Shown: positions 50,101 through 61,432 of the stretch, piece after piece
Layout of the letters: each line of letters opens with the position of its first letter
Position numbering within the stretch: position 1 is the stretch's first letter
DNA from: Brachyhypopomus gauderio
Lineage: Eukaryota > Chordata > Actinopteri > Gymnotiformes > Hypopomidae
DNA: 64,000 bases
Direction of reading: 5' to 3'
Assembly: GCF_052324685.1 (NCBI RefSeq)
Contig: NC_135214.1
Location: forward strand, 29,864,206-29,928,205
The notes under the pieces: generated by a model
The model's input: only the letters and a program-made list of their open reading frames with translations
Database searches by the model: none
Told to the model about the DNA's origin: nothing
Program-made: the position numbers and the translations under genes

Positions 50101-51580
50101 ATTGCAAGCTGATGTATGAATGCATGGATATGTTGTCACATAAAGATGAAACTCTTTGGATTTGTTTGGCTGGAGGAGGCATAAGTTCAAGGGAAACATT
50201 TTCTATACGTCGTTAACGGTCTATTGCTGGTCTTTGAGGGAGTCTTACAGACAATCTGCAACTTTAATATATAAACAATGTTACCTTTGTGTGATTCTGT
50301 TTACTTCCTGAAAATGAGGCCAGTTTGCCATGAGGTAAAACAAATAAACAGAAACACAAACAATCCAACGAACAATGTTAAGCATTAAAATAGTCAGCTG
50401 ATATCCCCTCAGGTTTTAAGACAATGTGTGAGAGTAATGATCATCTGAGAATGGAATCTCGGCTGCTTGTCAGTGCTGGATTTCCTATCGTGTCCCTAAT
50501 GTACTAAGTAAATTATAGTGCCACGTGGAGGAAACCTGTAACAATTCAGAAAAAGAACACCATGATATACAGACTTTTAAACATTAAAATACAGACTGTC
50601 ACAGTGACCAAGATTCCACTTTGGTACAGGGGGTGATGAAATGTGAACTGTTTCATAAGGATACTTTATTTAGAATAAAATATACCTTATATTTTGGTGT
50701 AACTTGGTTAATGTTTGAGCTTTGGTTCAACTTTCCTTTGAATAAACCATAATTCCTAAATTTCCAGATAATTATAAATAAATGATACTTTAACTTCTTA
50801 CTCTTAACTATATATAGGCCTACTTTACATTGCATTGTTTTGCACTTAAGCCAAAAAATAAAAACACATTTAAAAGGAAGTTTTTGAGGATTCCCTGGAT
50901 AAACAATAGAAATATTAGAAATTAGAAATATTATTATATTATTATATATTTAATATAATATATATATATTATTATATAGTATTATATTAGAATAATAGAA
51001 ATGTATGCATTAATATGAACATGAACATATTTCAAATGTTCATAATAATAGCTGTTAAGTGAGGGTTAAATTGTTTTTAATGCACAAATTCTTTCACGGT
51101 ATGACAAATATTAACTTGTAGCTATACTGCCTTCCACAAACTTTTAACAGACAATACATAGTGCTTGATTCGTTGTCAGAGAGCAGATAATATCACTCCC
51201 ACAGAAAACCTGTCAGCTGACCATTTAAATATAATTTACAAATTTACATTTACACAATTTACATAACTGACAAAGCTATAAAGATTTAGGACAAATCTAT
51301 AAAGGCACAGATAAAGCGAAATACTACGTAGACATCGAAGTTTATTAAACTTTCTCTGTTCTATTACGTTCTGCTTTATTACCTTTTAATTATCCTAAAC
51401 GTTTGCGTTCTTGCCTAACTGTAAGCTTTTGCGCTACAAAATCGGACGTTAAAAAAAAAATCCGTGCGCACGTGTTAAACGTCATTCTTAGTCATAGGAC
51501 TTGAATACAAGGTGCTTGTGGGAAACACAGTTTTCTTGGCGGGTTTTTAAATAATGACTACAGCTACTGCGGTATCACAA

Positions 51581-51607
51581 AACTATATATCCCATCGTGC
51601 GTTGCGG
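51581..51607 (+). promoter_or_regulatory. ZNF143-like promoter motif upstream of ccdc22
   Basis: AACTATATATCCCATCGTGC followed by GTTGCGG closely resembles the long ZNF143/THAP11-type element (ACTACAATTCCCA then GCATTGCGG-like) of vertebrate housekeeping promoters. An ETS-like ACTTCCTTTT follows at about 51626. It lies about 390 bp before the ccdc22 ATG, a plausible core-promoter distance if the 5' UTR is spliced or long. Recognition is by eye. Confidence 0.4.
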
Positions 51608-51968
51608 TGGACACTCCTAGCACATGACTTCCTTTTCACTTTTACTAGAATATTTAGACTAGACGCAAAAGGCTTGCATTTTTGTAGTGTCATATGGTCT
51701 AACAGTGTAGCAAAGAGCCTTGCGCGTCGCTGGGAGCACTATTTCGATATCCACATGGAAATTCGTTGATCGAATTTGTAGTTCGCTTTCGCCAGTTGTT
51801 TACCTTGACGTCTTAGTTAGCAACCCCACACTACCTTAGAATATAGGCAATGCTAATGCCTGCTCAGCTATAGCTGTGTGCAAATAGCCATATGATATTC
51901 ATTTGGTTGCCCGTGATCTGGGCTCTTGAAACGTTAGGTTTTGTCTTTAAATATAATCTCTTTCAGAA

Positions 51969-54900
51969 ATGGAAGAAGTTGATAGGATTTTAATCCATTC
52001 TCTAAGACAAACTGGCACGTAAGTTGCAAAGGGTTTAACTTCACGCTTTTTTATGTTTTCCAAATTCCTCTGACACGAGTGATCAGCAAGTTGCATCCGT
52101 TTAAGTGTCATACGATTTAGTTGTTTTGGTTTCGGTTTTCTTTATTGTTTCATACAAGGAACTATATATATATACATGTTTTTGTTGTGGATTAATTGCA
52201 TGCATAGTGGAGTAAACCAAAAAACTTTCAGCCTACTTACTGTGTGTGTCAGTGTGTATTTTTGCATCCACCTATTATTGCCTCTGTGTGTGTGTGTGTG
52301 TATGTGTATGAGTATATATAATTTCAGGTGTTTCTTGTTAATCCAGTGTATTATATCCCCTATTGCTCACAGAGACATAGATGATGATGTGCAGAGTATC
52401 AAGCAGTTCTCCAGTGAGTTGATCGTGGAGGCAGTTGTGCGATGCCTGCGTGTGATCGAGCCAGCGCTGGGTAGCGGTCTCTCCCCCTCACTGCCTCCGG
52501 GCATGTCCGCTCGCTTCAGGTTGGGAATGAGCCTGGCACAAGCCTGCCAGGTGAGAGATGGGAACATAGGCTCCATTGTGTGCTGCTTGGATTCATAGGT
52601 TGCAGTTACATTGCTTCAATGTAGCATGTCATGGCTCAAACACTGCACAGAGGTCTTTAGTTTTAAGTATGTAAGGTTTGTGCAGAATTCCCAAGTTCCT
52701 GAATTTATCTAAATCTGGCTTGTACTGTGTTTAATGCACAAGTCCACTGATGGACTTGTGCATCATTCCTTTTTAGTCTAATGAAAAGGAAAAGGCAAGC
52801 AAAAAACATATAAAATTTCAAAATGTTGAACCAGGAAATTTCTGAAATGCATGTAGAATGTCAAATACAGAGGGTTTGTATTTTTCAACCACACAAGGTG
52901 CTTGCATGTACATATTGTAGTTGTTGAAGCCTTTGGCCTTGCTCATAAGCAGCACATGAGGGGAAAAAGCTATGGTGCCTGTGAGACACAGTGGAAAAAT
53001 GCATCTCCTCTGTGCAAGCACTGGTCAAGTTCTCCACTAAATGTTGCAGTTCTTTAATATTGCATAAGCCTAAAGGACATGATTCAGTCTGCATTTACAT
53101 CAAGTGTAAATGAGCTTCTTAAGTGTTAAGTTCAGCTTTCACTTTAATGTAAAATGTTTTTTCAGCACATAAATCAAGGGCAACAGGCACAGACTAGATT
53201 TCTCTCTCTTGATACACTCTCTCTTTCAGTATTGTGGGTTGACCAGAATGTGCTGCTCTCATCATGCAGTGGCTTGAAACATTTCTTTACTCTTTTAAAC
53301 AATGTAAAAGAGTTTCAGTACACACATCTTTGAAAATGTGTTTTCCTATATGATATCATAATAATTCAATTATTTCAACTGGTTTTAAAACATCATACTC
53401 CTAATATGCTCTGTGTAGGACTTGGGGTATAAAGGAGAGATTGGCTACCAGACATTTCTGTACAGTAACGAGCCTGAGATCCGCTCGCTCCTCATGTTCC
53501 TCGTGGAGAAGCTGCCTAGAGAGAGTGCTGAGGCCTCCGACCAGCCAGCAGGTATTCCATACTAACAGCGTCCCAAAGGAAGGTTCTGTTTGTTCTGTAG
53601 AATGGGCTGATGGGTTTCCCTTTGAACCCATGGAGGACTCCACATTCAGCTGCAGTTTAGGCAGAATAGTGATGATGGTATGCAGCTTTGACATAAATAG
53701 ACTTTTTGATACTTTTTTCTATATGAAATGTATTGTTTTTCTTTTTGGAAAATGGCCAAAACTAACTCCTTTCATGACTGAAATAACATTCTTGTGTAAC
53801 TGTGGCTTTGATGGGGGTTTTTTTTGTTCATTGTTTTTGAGTCAGACGACATTGTTTTGAGTCACACCAAAAGGGAAGATTTCATTTTTAGCCAGCCTGG
53901 TTTATTTGTGCTTTTCAAAGCTATAGCTTCGTAGCTATAAAAGTCAAAGTCACTGTGGGCTGCCTGATGTTTCCTGATTACAGGAGCATTTCATACATGT
54001 TACTTCTTGATATTAGGAAGTCTGGCATGTCTGGAATGGCTAAAAAGAAACTTCCAGGTTTACAGTGAGCTTTGTGCTTTCTCATGGCCTTTGCTTCCTG
54101 ACCCATTTCTCCCCTCCCAGGGAAGTCTGCTCTCCTTCAGAAAGCCATCGCAGCCCAGATTAAAGCCCAGCTGACCTTGTCCTGGTTGCCCCCGTCCTGC
54201 AGACTGCCTCTCCATCGTAAAACACAGGTACGACCCCGATGTGCACACTCAGGGGAGGGCTGCACTGGCAGCTTTGAAAAAATCCACTGCAGTTGTTTAA
54301 GCAAGTTTAAGATAAAGCGCTCCCTTCATGATTTTTTAAAATATATACCATTTGTGTATATTGATGGTAGTCATATTCTAACACCTGTCCTTTTAATCAC
54401 AATTGTATTTTTAATTTTCATTTTTTGTTTATGTGTATATTCATTCAGTTAGCCATAGTATTAATGTATGTTTGTCTCCAGGGTCCAGGTCCATGTCATG
54501 GTTTCCATGCCCAGCCGCTGAGTCTGCCATACTCTCTGAAGGCGTCCACCAAGAAACAGACTAAGGGTAGGTGTAACTGCACGTGATACGCATGCTCTTG
54601 CTGTCCTGCTTGAGGCCTTCAAAGAAAAAGGCAGCTCAGTAACGCCATTCTAAATTCCTCTCAGAGGTGAAGGAGTACTGGAGGGAGTATCTGCTGCCTG
54701 TGACGTCCCAGCCTTCCCAGCATGCCTCAGTGGCTGCCTCGCTATTGGAAAACCATATGTCTGAACTCAGCGCAGCTCAAGAGTGGGAGAGCGAGTGGAA
54801 CAGTCAAGGCCTTCTGTCCAGACTCACTCCTGAGGTTGGCTTCGTCCCTAACCTGCCCCACCAGGGCAGGAGATTAACAGCTGCGAGTTACTCATTCTCA

Positions 54901-57900
54901 TGATGACACCTCCCAAGACACTCGTCGTAAATTTTAATTGGTTTAGCCACAAGTTTCCCATCATGCAGTTTTTGCTATTGTGAATCTTTTGTTGGAACAA
55001 TCTCAGGTTTAACCCTTTTCTTCCTTCCCAATCACAGTTAGTTTTAAAGACAGAGACAGAAACGTGTTAAGTGAGATACACAGTCATGTCCATCATGCTA
55101 ATGTGACATTCGGCATGTAGGTTTGCCTTGGCTGGCCTGCTGCTTCTCTGTGCTGACATTTCACACCTCACCTTAGTATTCACTGCATGTTAAGTCTACA
55201 CGCTGGCCAGTTGACTGAACTGTAGAAGCTATTCCTGTGCCCCAAAGTCAACAAGCACTAGCTGACATTTTTGTCTTTAGCCTGTATGTCAACAGTGTGT
55301 GGGGGGATATATCGAGGAGTGTAGGATTAAACAACCAACGTCCCAAGCTGCTAGGAATCCATCTGTGGTGACGGAAAACACTGCAGAGCTTAAGGAAATG
55401 TTGCTAATTTTAAAATGAAAGTTCTGAAGGACAAATCCACATCTCTGCAACAGGAGTACCGCTCTAGGAAAAGAGTGCGACTGCAGAAACGGATCGAGGA
55501 GCAGCTGAGGGCAGCTGCCCAGCCCCGGCCTGACACACACTGCGCTACTCGCTCGACCTCTGACCTCGCTGACTTGCTGAACTCCTTTGCTGGGACCACC
55601 ACGGGGGGAGACGTCCTGACCAAAGGCACTCGTTTCACCCACTCTGAGAAATTCACCTTTACGCAGGTATGCACCGACACGGACCATGCTGGTGTGCTAA
55701 AAGATTTACGGCAGTCCCTGGAGTCAGCTCTCTTCCTCCTACGGTTACAGGCAGTAAAAATTGACTTGAGGTGTTCCTGTGGTTTTGAGACACAGCTTAA
55801 AGACATTTTCCAAGGTTGCTGCTTTTTCTCAGTGGTACACCAGCACACTCGAAACATCTTTACTTTCCAGGAGCCTGAGAAAGCCGCCCAACAGATGGCA
55901 GCAACGTCAAACATACTTCCCAGCACTCACCAATCGGAGGAGGACCTGAAGGCCAAACAGGAGGCGGAGATCTCCGCCCTCCAGCAACAGCTGCAGCAGC
56001 TGTCGGTTCACATGGAGGAGGTGGGCGGAGACATCAGGCAGCTTACAGTGTCCATTCATCAGGTAATGGCTGTAAAGGCAGTGGCGTGCCACCGTAATGC
56101 TGTGTTCTAGACCACATGCATTCCTCAGCTGTGTCGTGCAGTCCTTCAGCATTGGCAGGCTTTGGTTTTGTAACCTTAGTTGTGTTTTCCGATCTTCTAA
56201 TCCTTAATAAACAATAGTCAATATATTAACATATTATATTAACATCTTGAAAATGGAATGTGGTTTTAGGGAAGTCGGTGTAACAAATTGCCACTGACCC
56301 TAGTCTGTTGGGCAAGAGACATCTTTTAAATCAAGGGAAATGTCAAATGCATTCAGAGTACGGAGCATTTGAAATGAACAGCGAAATCCTGATGCTACAA
56401 TGGCACGTTGCTGCCAAAGCAAAGGGTGTGTGAAAGCACGTGAAACGAGTAAAACAAGACAAGCAAGGGGGGTACTGCAGTTCTCAGGAGGGGGAACTGC
56501 ACGTACAATGACCACATGTGCACCAAAAGCTAGAAATAAGCTAACGAGATCAATGGTGAAATTTGGGCCAGGAAAAAATAGCTAAAAGTGCAAACTGGTT
56601 GTATGGATGTAATGTGGGAAAAGTAATGTGGGAGAGGCCTTTGTAATGTATGCAGCACTATTGTATACTGTACAGTGTTGATCACTGAGATGAAGTTAAA
56701 GCAGAAAGGAATCATTGTGTTTACTGAGTCATGTGGGAAGAAAGCATTTTTTGAGTTTTTTGATGTTTCAGTGGGAAGAGGGGACAACAGGGCGTGAGAG
56801 TTATCCATGATTATGGCCTCTGCCCTCATCTAACATTAAGTGTCATAAATGTGTTGCAGTTGAGAGATGTCTACCATATTTTTTGAGGCAGTCCAGGCAG
56901 GGTTTTTTGTTTTGTTTTGTTTTTTTGTTTGATTTTTGTAGGAATTTGACATCCTGGGATTGTCACAATACCTCTAGATGACACATTGTCGGTGGTGCAT
57001 TGTTAAAAGTTTACTGCAGTTATGCTCACATTGAAGCTCATTGGTGTCCTCATGAACAGTCGTCATCGTGCTTTTTTCGAGAATGCTGCTGGAGTGTAGG
57101 AATGAAGAGGAGCAGTCTAATCTAAAGCTTCTGACGTTTTAGAGATGAAGGTTATTGATGGTGATGGCTGTCATTTCCTGAAGTGTACCATTGAGCTTCT
57201 CAATCTTTGTATCACTAAGGGCAAGAATGTTGTTCGCTTGGTTTTCAACGGTGAACCTTGATCTCAGTTTGCAAGGAGAGTGTCTGTTTTGATCTAGTAA
57301 CCTCAGACGGAGAATCACTGAAAGAGGAAGCAACTTGAATTTCCTGTATTTTTTCTGTTTGGATCAGAAACAGTTGACCGTTCCATCCAGAGGGCTCAAC
57401 TGATTGTCTTACTATCTGTATGTCACAGACTGAAAGACCCTGACACCAATATGTGGTTATACAACATGTTCATTTTGTGTGCACATGCATGCGTTCTGCT
57501 AGGTATCAGATGAGCTGAAACAAAGAGAGTTGAGCAATTCAGAGAAGGAGGACACAGTCAGGGTGAAGAAACAGACTATTGACCTTCTACCTGATGCAGA
57601 GAACAACCTGGTCAAACTACAGGTATGGGAGCCATGTTCATAGTGCACAGGCTCAAACAAGCTTGTCTGTGTGCTTTGCTACATTCTCAGTGGGTCTGTT
57701 TCAGAACCTGGTGGAAACCAGCGCTAAACGAATTGTTCACTTGGCCTCGCAATGGGAGAAACACAGGGCACCACTTATTGATGAACACCGCCGCCTCAAA
57801 GAGCTATGTAGTAATAGAGAGGTACGACCACTGTGTTATACTTTGGAGTTCTTTTATGGCGCATTGACGGCAGCGTTTAATAGTGACATGTAAAATTCAT

Positions 57901-59490
57901 GTTTGTCATTGCTTAAAACAAAAATGTTCTCAAGATGTGTGTATATGGATTGGTTTGTGCATGGGTGTATGAGTATGAAATAAAAAGCTGTTGCTGAATT
58001 CTTTCACTAGATGGAGTCCTCCAGGAAGTTATGTGAAATCAAAGACCTCCACGATAAAATCCGGCAATCTGCCGAGGAGGCGAAAAAAAAGGAGAGCCTG
58101 TATAAACAGCTGGTAGGGAAAAGGAGGCTTAGTTTACATTTTTCATTGGTTCCAGTCATTGAGGAGAAGCACATTGTTGTGTGGGCACTCTGGCATGGGA
58201 CCTGCCTGCCATGAGTGTTTGTGTTGAATGCCCTTAAACCTTCTTGGCCCTGTTCTCCTGGTGCAGATAACTGAGTACGATACTTTGCCTAAAGATGTGT
58301 CCCGTTCCGCCTACACCATGAGGATCCTTGAGATCGTCAGCAACATTAAGAAACAGAAAGAGGAAATTACAAAGGTGCATTTCCTAACCACCTAAAGCTG
58401 GTGTGATTTGATCAACTTAATACCTCAGTGTGGTGCATCACCGTATTTGGTTTAGCTACACAAACTTTGCTTGTCTGTGGCAGATCTTGTCAGATACTAA
58501 GGAGCTGCAGAAGGAGATCAATGGACTTACAGGAAAGCTTGATAGGACATTTGCTGTAACAGATGAACTGGTTTTTAAGGTAATTTGCCAGTAAAGTGTA
58601 CCTGAATCCATTAAAGTGGAGAAATTAAGTAAATCAAATGTTTATTCTGCATCTTTGTTTTTGTCTACATTTTTTGTGCCATGCAGGACGCTAAGAAAGA
58701 TGAGTCTGTTCGTAAATCTTATAAGTACCTGGCTGCCTTACATGAGGTAAAGGCACACAGTGGTAGTTTGTCCCCTCACCTGCTCACAAACAGAACATGT
58801 CTATAAATCAGCAACCACTAAATTTTGTCCTTGCATGACATGGAGGATTTTGGTATTTGACTGTAATCCTGTCATAATACTGAGGTGGAGTTTCGCAGAA
58901 GCTGTGTTTAACAAAACCAAACCATTGTCTAGTAATGATATGAGGACACAGATCTTAAGAGCTGGTTTCTATGGCTTCCTCACAGTTTGATCAATCTTCT
59001 CTCTTCTCAGAACTGCACCCAGCTTATTCAGACCATTGAGGATACGGGCAGCATCATGAGGGAGATCAGAGATTTAGAGGAACAGGTGTGAACTTCACTT
59101 GTATAACAGCAAGTGTGCTTGTTTCATGTTACACTCGTGTTCAGTTCACTGTAAATTGTTGCAATTGTCAGACACCATTAGCTCTGGATCGGATTATTTT
59201 TCCATGGATCTGAGTAGCGAAAATGTCGTTTTTCATTTTGGCTAGAAATGGGAAATGAATACAGAGCAATTGCCCAACAATACATATTCAGTAGCATTAA
59301 TATTAATACACAAAGGACATTTTCTTGCCATGAACTGTATTACCAGTTGTTTCTTTTCTCTTCTCTGTAGATTGAGACCGAGAATGGTAAAAAGACGGTT
59401 AGTAACCTGGAGAAAATTCTGGAAGACTTTAAGGCCATTCGACAGGAAAACTGTGCCCTTGCTGCCAAGATCAGAGATGGCCAAGTCTAA
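51969..59490 (+). CDS. ccdc22: Coiled-coil protein CCDC22, Commander/CCC complex subunit
   Basis: Pairs with CCDC93 to scaffold COMMD proteins in the CCC/Commander complex, which recycles membrane cargo from endosomes; also linked to cullin-dependent NF-kB control. Coding exons: 51969-52018, 52373-52550, 53419-53551, 54121-54227, 54482-54566, 54665-54834, 55454-55666, 55871-56062, 57503-57622, 57705-57821, 58011-58112, 58267-58374, 58484-58579, 58687-58746, 59011-59085, 59371-59490. Every junction keeps phase: 641 residues (human 627). The N-terminal calponin-homology-like domain (1 to about 120) starts [17 protein letters not shown]; the middle is variable; the C-terminal half (from about 330) is coiled coil with highly conserved [20 protein letters not shown] and [11 protein letters not shown]. 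The exon 7-8 intron is stop-free and a multiple of three. The exon 6 donor is GTTGGC, weak but supported by phase and by homology. Confidence 0.98.
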
Positions 59491-60980
59491 CATTGAGGTG
59501 TTCTCTGGTACTTCAGACACTATGACTAGCTGTCTTGTTATAGCTAGTGTCATTCCATCTGCAAGGTTATAAGCCTTCCATCATCTAATAACGTCCTGAT
59601 TCCACGTATCTACAACACTGCTTGTTTGCTGGAGATGTGGACACAGCACTTTTTTGCATCAAAATGACAGATTTAGTATGTTGTGAAAATGTTAGCTGAT
59701 ACTAACCCTTGTCATCTGAACGAGATGCTTGGTTTTTTCATTCAGCCATGACTGCAGTGGTTCAAGCAGGACCGGTAGTTGAGCTTTTCTTTGTAAAAAC
59801 ATCAGGTTTTGCAAAACATATTAAAGTTTTGTTTAGATACAAGTGTATTAACTGTGACAGCTAATTTTATACCAATCACACCTGTTTATGAGAACTTTGG
59901 AAAACTTTGAATTTGTCAGATTTTTAATGAACACTCTTGGACATGATTTTGGATGTTGCAAGTAAATGACCCCTAAACAGTTTCTGTAGCTGTGATGGAT
60001 CACAGACCTTTACAGTAGGTTAAATTGTGATGAATCTATCATGTCTTCAGCTGTCAAACTGAAAACGATTGTTTATCCTTGCAACTTAAGCATCCCAGAG
60101 GAAGTGAAATGCAAGGTTACTATTACTTTCCCAAATGAACTGCATCCCAAAGCACGTTTTGAGATGAAGCAATGACTGTGTTGTTTTTAGAGAATACACT
60201 AAAACAAAAGAAATATTGTTCCCATGTCTTATGTCCATTTAACTTGTCCAGATATTTTCATTTTGTTACTATATGATGTGCACTGTAGTAGAAAGACTTG
60301 GTGGGTGTGAAATTGTTGAGACTTTTGGCTAATGTACAGAAACTGAGGTAATGGATATGAGTTAGAAACATCACACCATTTCTTTTATACTGTGATCCAA
60401 TAATTGTCTCTCATTTGATTAAAGAAAATGCAGTTGGGAGTATAAAAGTGTTGGCAAAATATAGTTCAAATGTTTAGTACTTTTACATATGGATATAGAT
60501 ATATTATTTGTCTCCTGAAAAACTGCTTAAGGTAGTATGTGTATGTGTGAAATGACAAGGGCATTATTGAGGTCTTAATTTTAAAGAAACGTTGTCTTTT
60601 CACACTATAATTAAAGGAAAAGGGCAAAGGGCTCTGCAACAATTTAATTTGTGTCACTGCAAGTCCTAGTGTAGTATTGAGGATCGTGTGTTTACTCGCT
60701 CGGAGGGGAGAGGACATTCATCAGGGCTATTTCCTATCTCAGTATCCGGACGAGGCGGTCTACGCATTCAACAAACCAGCTCGCATGATCTGTTTAGATA
60801 AAGCATATCGGGGATTATCACAAAACGCAGGAAACGTAAAGTTCGGTTTGCACAAGTTTTTATCAATTTCAGATACCCAAACTGCTTCTACCTTCTTAGG
60901 TAATAAGTCGATATTTTTATATTCGGCCTTTTAGAATAACCACGTTGCTCCACGATTTAAAAGTTTCTCAAAAGGGAGGC
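59491..60980 (+). other. ccdc22 3' UTR and short intergenic stretch
   Basis: No further ccdc22 coding sequence follows the TAA at 59488-59490. ATTAAA signals stand at 59820-59825 and near 60417-60422, so the 3' UTR is about 0.35-0.95 kb. Beyond 60650 the DNA becomes less AT-rich. It contains an 85-codon open frame (60677-60934) with no resemblance to any family I know; I do not call it a gene. Confidence 0.5.
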
Positions 60981-61101
60981 TCCCCTTGCTACGTACAAAA
61001 AAAATAGGAACAGCTAAACGTCAATGCCCAAGGACAAAACGTTACAGCAAGCAGTCACAGATGTAGTTTAGTCACGTAGTACATGCAGGCGTTGCCGCTT
61101 G

Positions 61102-61294
61102 CCAATCATGTGGAAGGTTAGCCAATAGTATTACAATAAATGTGCCCCGAGCCACAATCTGAGCCAGGGATTGGCTGAACTGGCACGTAAACACATTTTC
61201 CTCCCAGAAACAAACGCCTTACTCATCGAAAACACACTCTGCAGCTTATTGGTGAATTCAAATGCCAATCACTCTTACACGAAAACATGATTGG
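61102..61294. promoter_or_regulatory. Cluster of six CCAAT boxes, nt5dc2 promoter
   Basis: CCAAT occurs on the plus strand at 61102, 61122 and 61265, and as ATTGG at 61170, 61248 and 61290. Several have the GCCAATC or GATTGGC context preferred by NF-Y. The last ends about 140 bp before the nt5dc2 ATG. Position and density strongly suggest a TATA-less NF-Y-driven promoter; binding is inferred. Confidence 0.7.
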
Positions 61295-61432
61295 CCAGTC
61301 ATATTAGTTAGCCCCACCCTTATCTTTTCTGATGAAGTTTGCTGCATGAATGTTCCTAGTGTTCGTGGGGGAAGGGACAAAGCTGGGCGCTTCATAAACA
61401 AGTAGGCAGTAGTTGAGCAGGACAACAACAGA

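Larger units (their letters stand above)
45111..51480. other. Intergenic stretch between slc38a5 and ccdc22
   Basis: No gene recognised on either strand. It contains the teleost repeat fragment at 46339-46430, the G-rich tract at 47105-47149, a 13-bp repeat near 48282-48315 (CCTACACATGAAC type) and very AT-rich palindromic DNA near 50920-51000. A possible donor on the minus strand near 49657 (AAAAG|GTGAGAGC) could mark an alternative 5' exon of slc38a5, but nothing else supports it. Confidence 0.6.

Noticed and set aside
54949..54972. CAAGTTTCCCATCATGCAG, similar to a ZNF143 site
   Set aside because: Lies in the ccdc22 intron following exon 6, lacks the extended flank and has no promoter context.
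55390..55926. 178-codon minus-strand open frame
   Set aside because: Antisense to ccdc22 exons 7-8, whose plus-strand reading matches a known family across its length.
60677..60934. 85-codon open frame before nt5dc2
   Set aside because: No recognisable motif and no splice partner; length is within chance expectation for a less AT-rich stretch.
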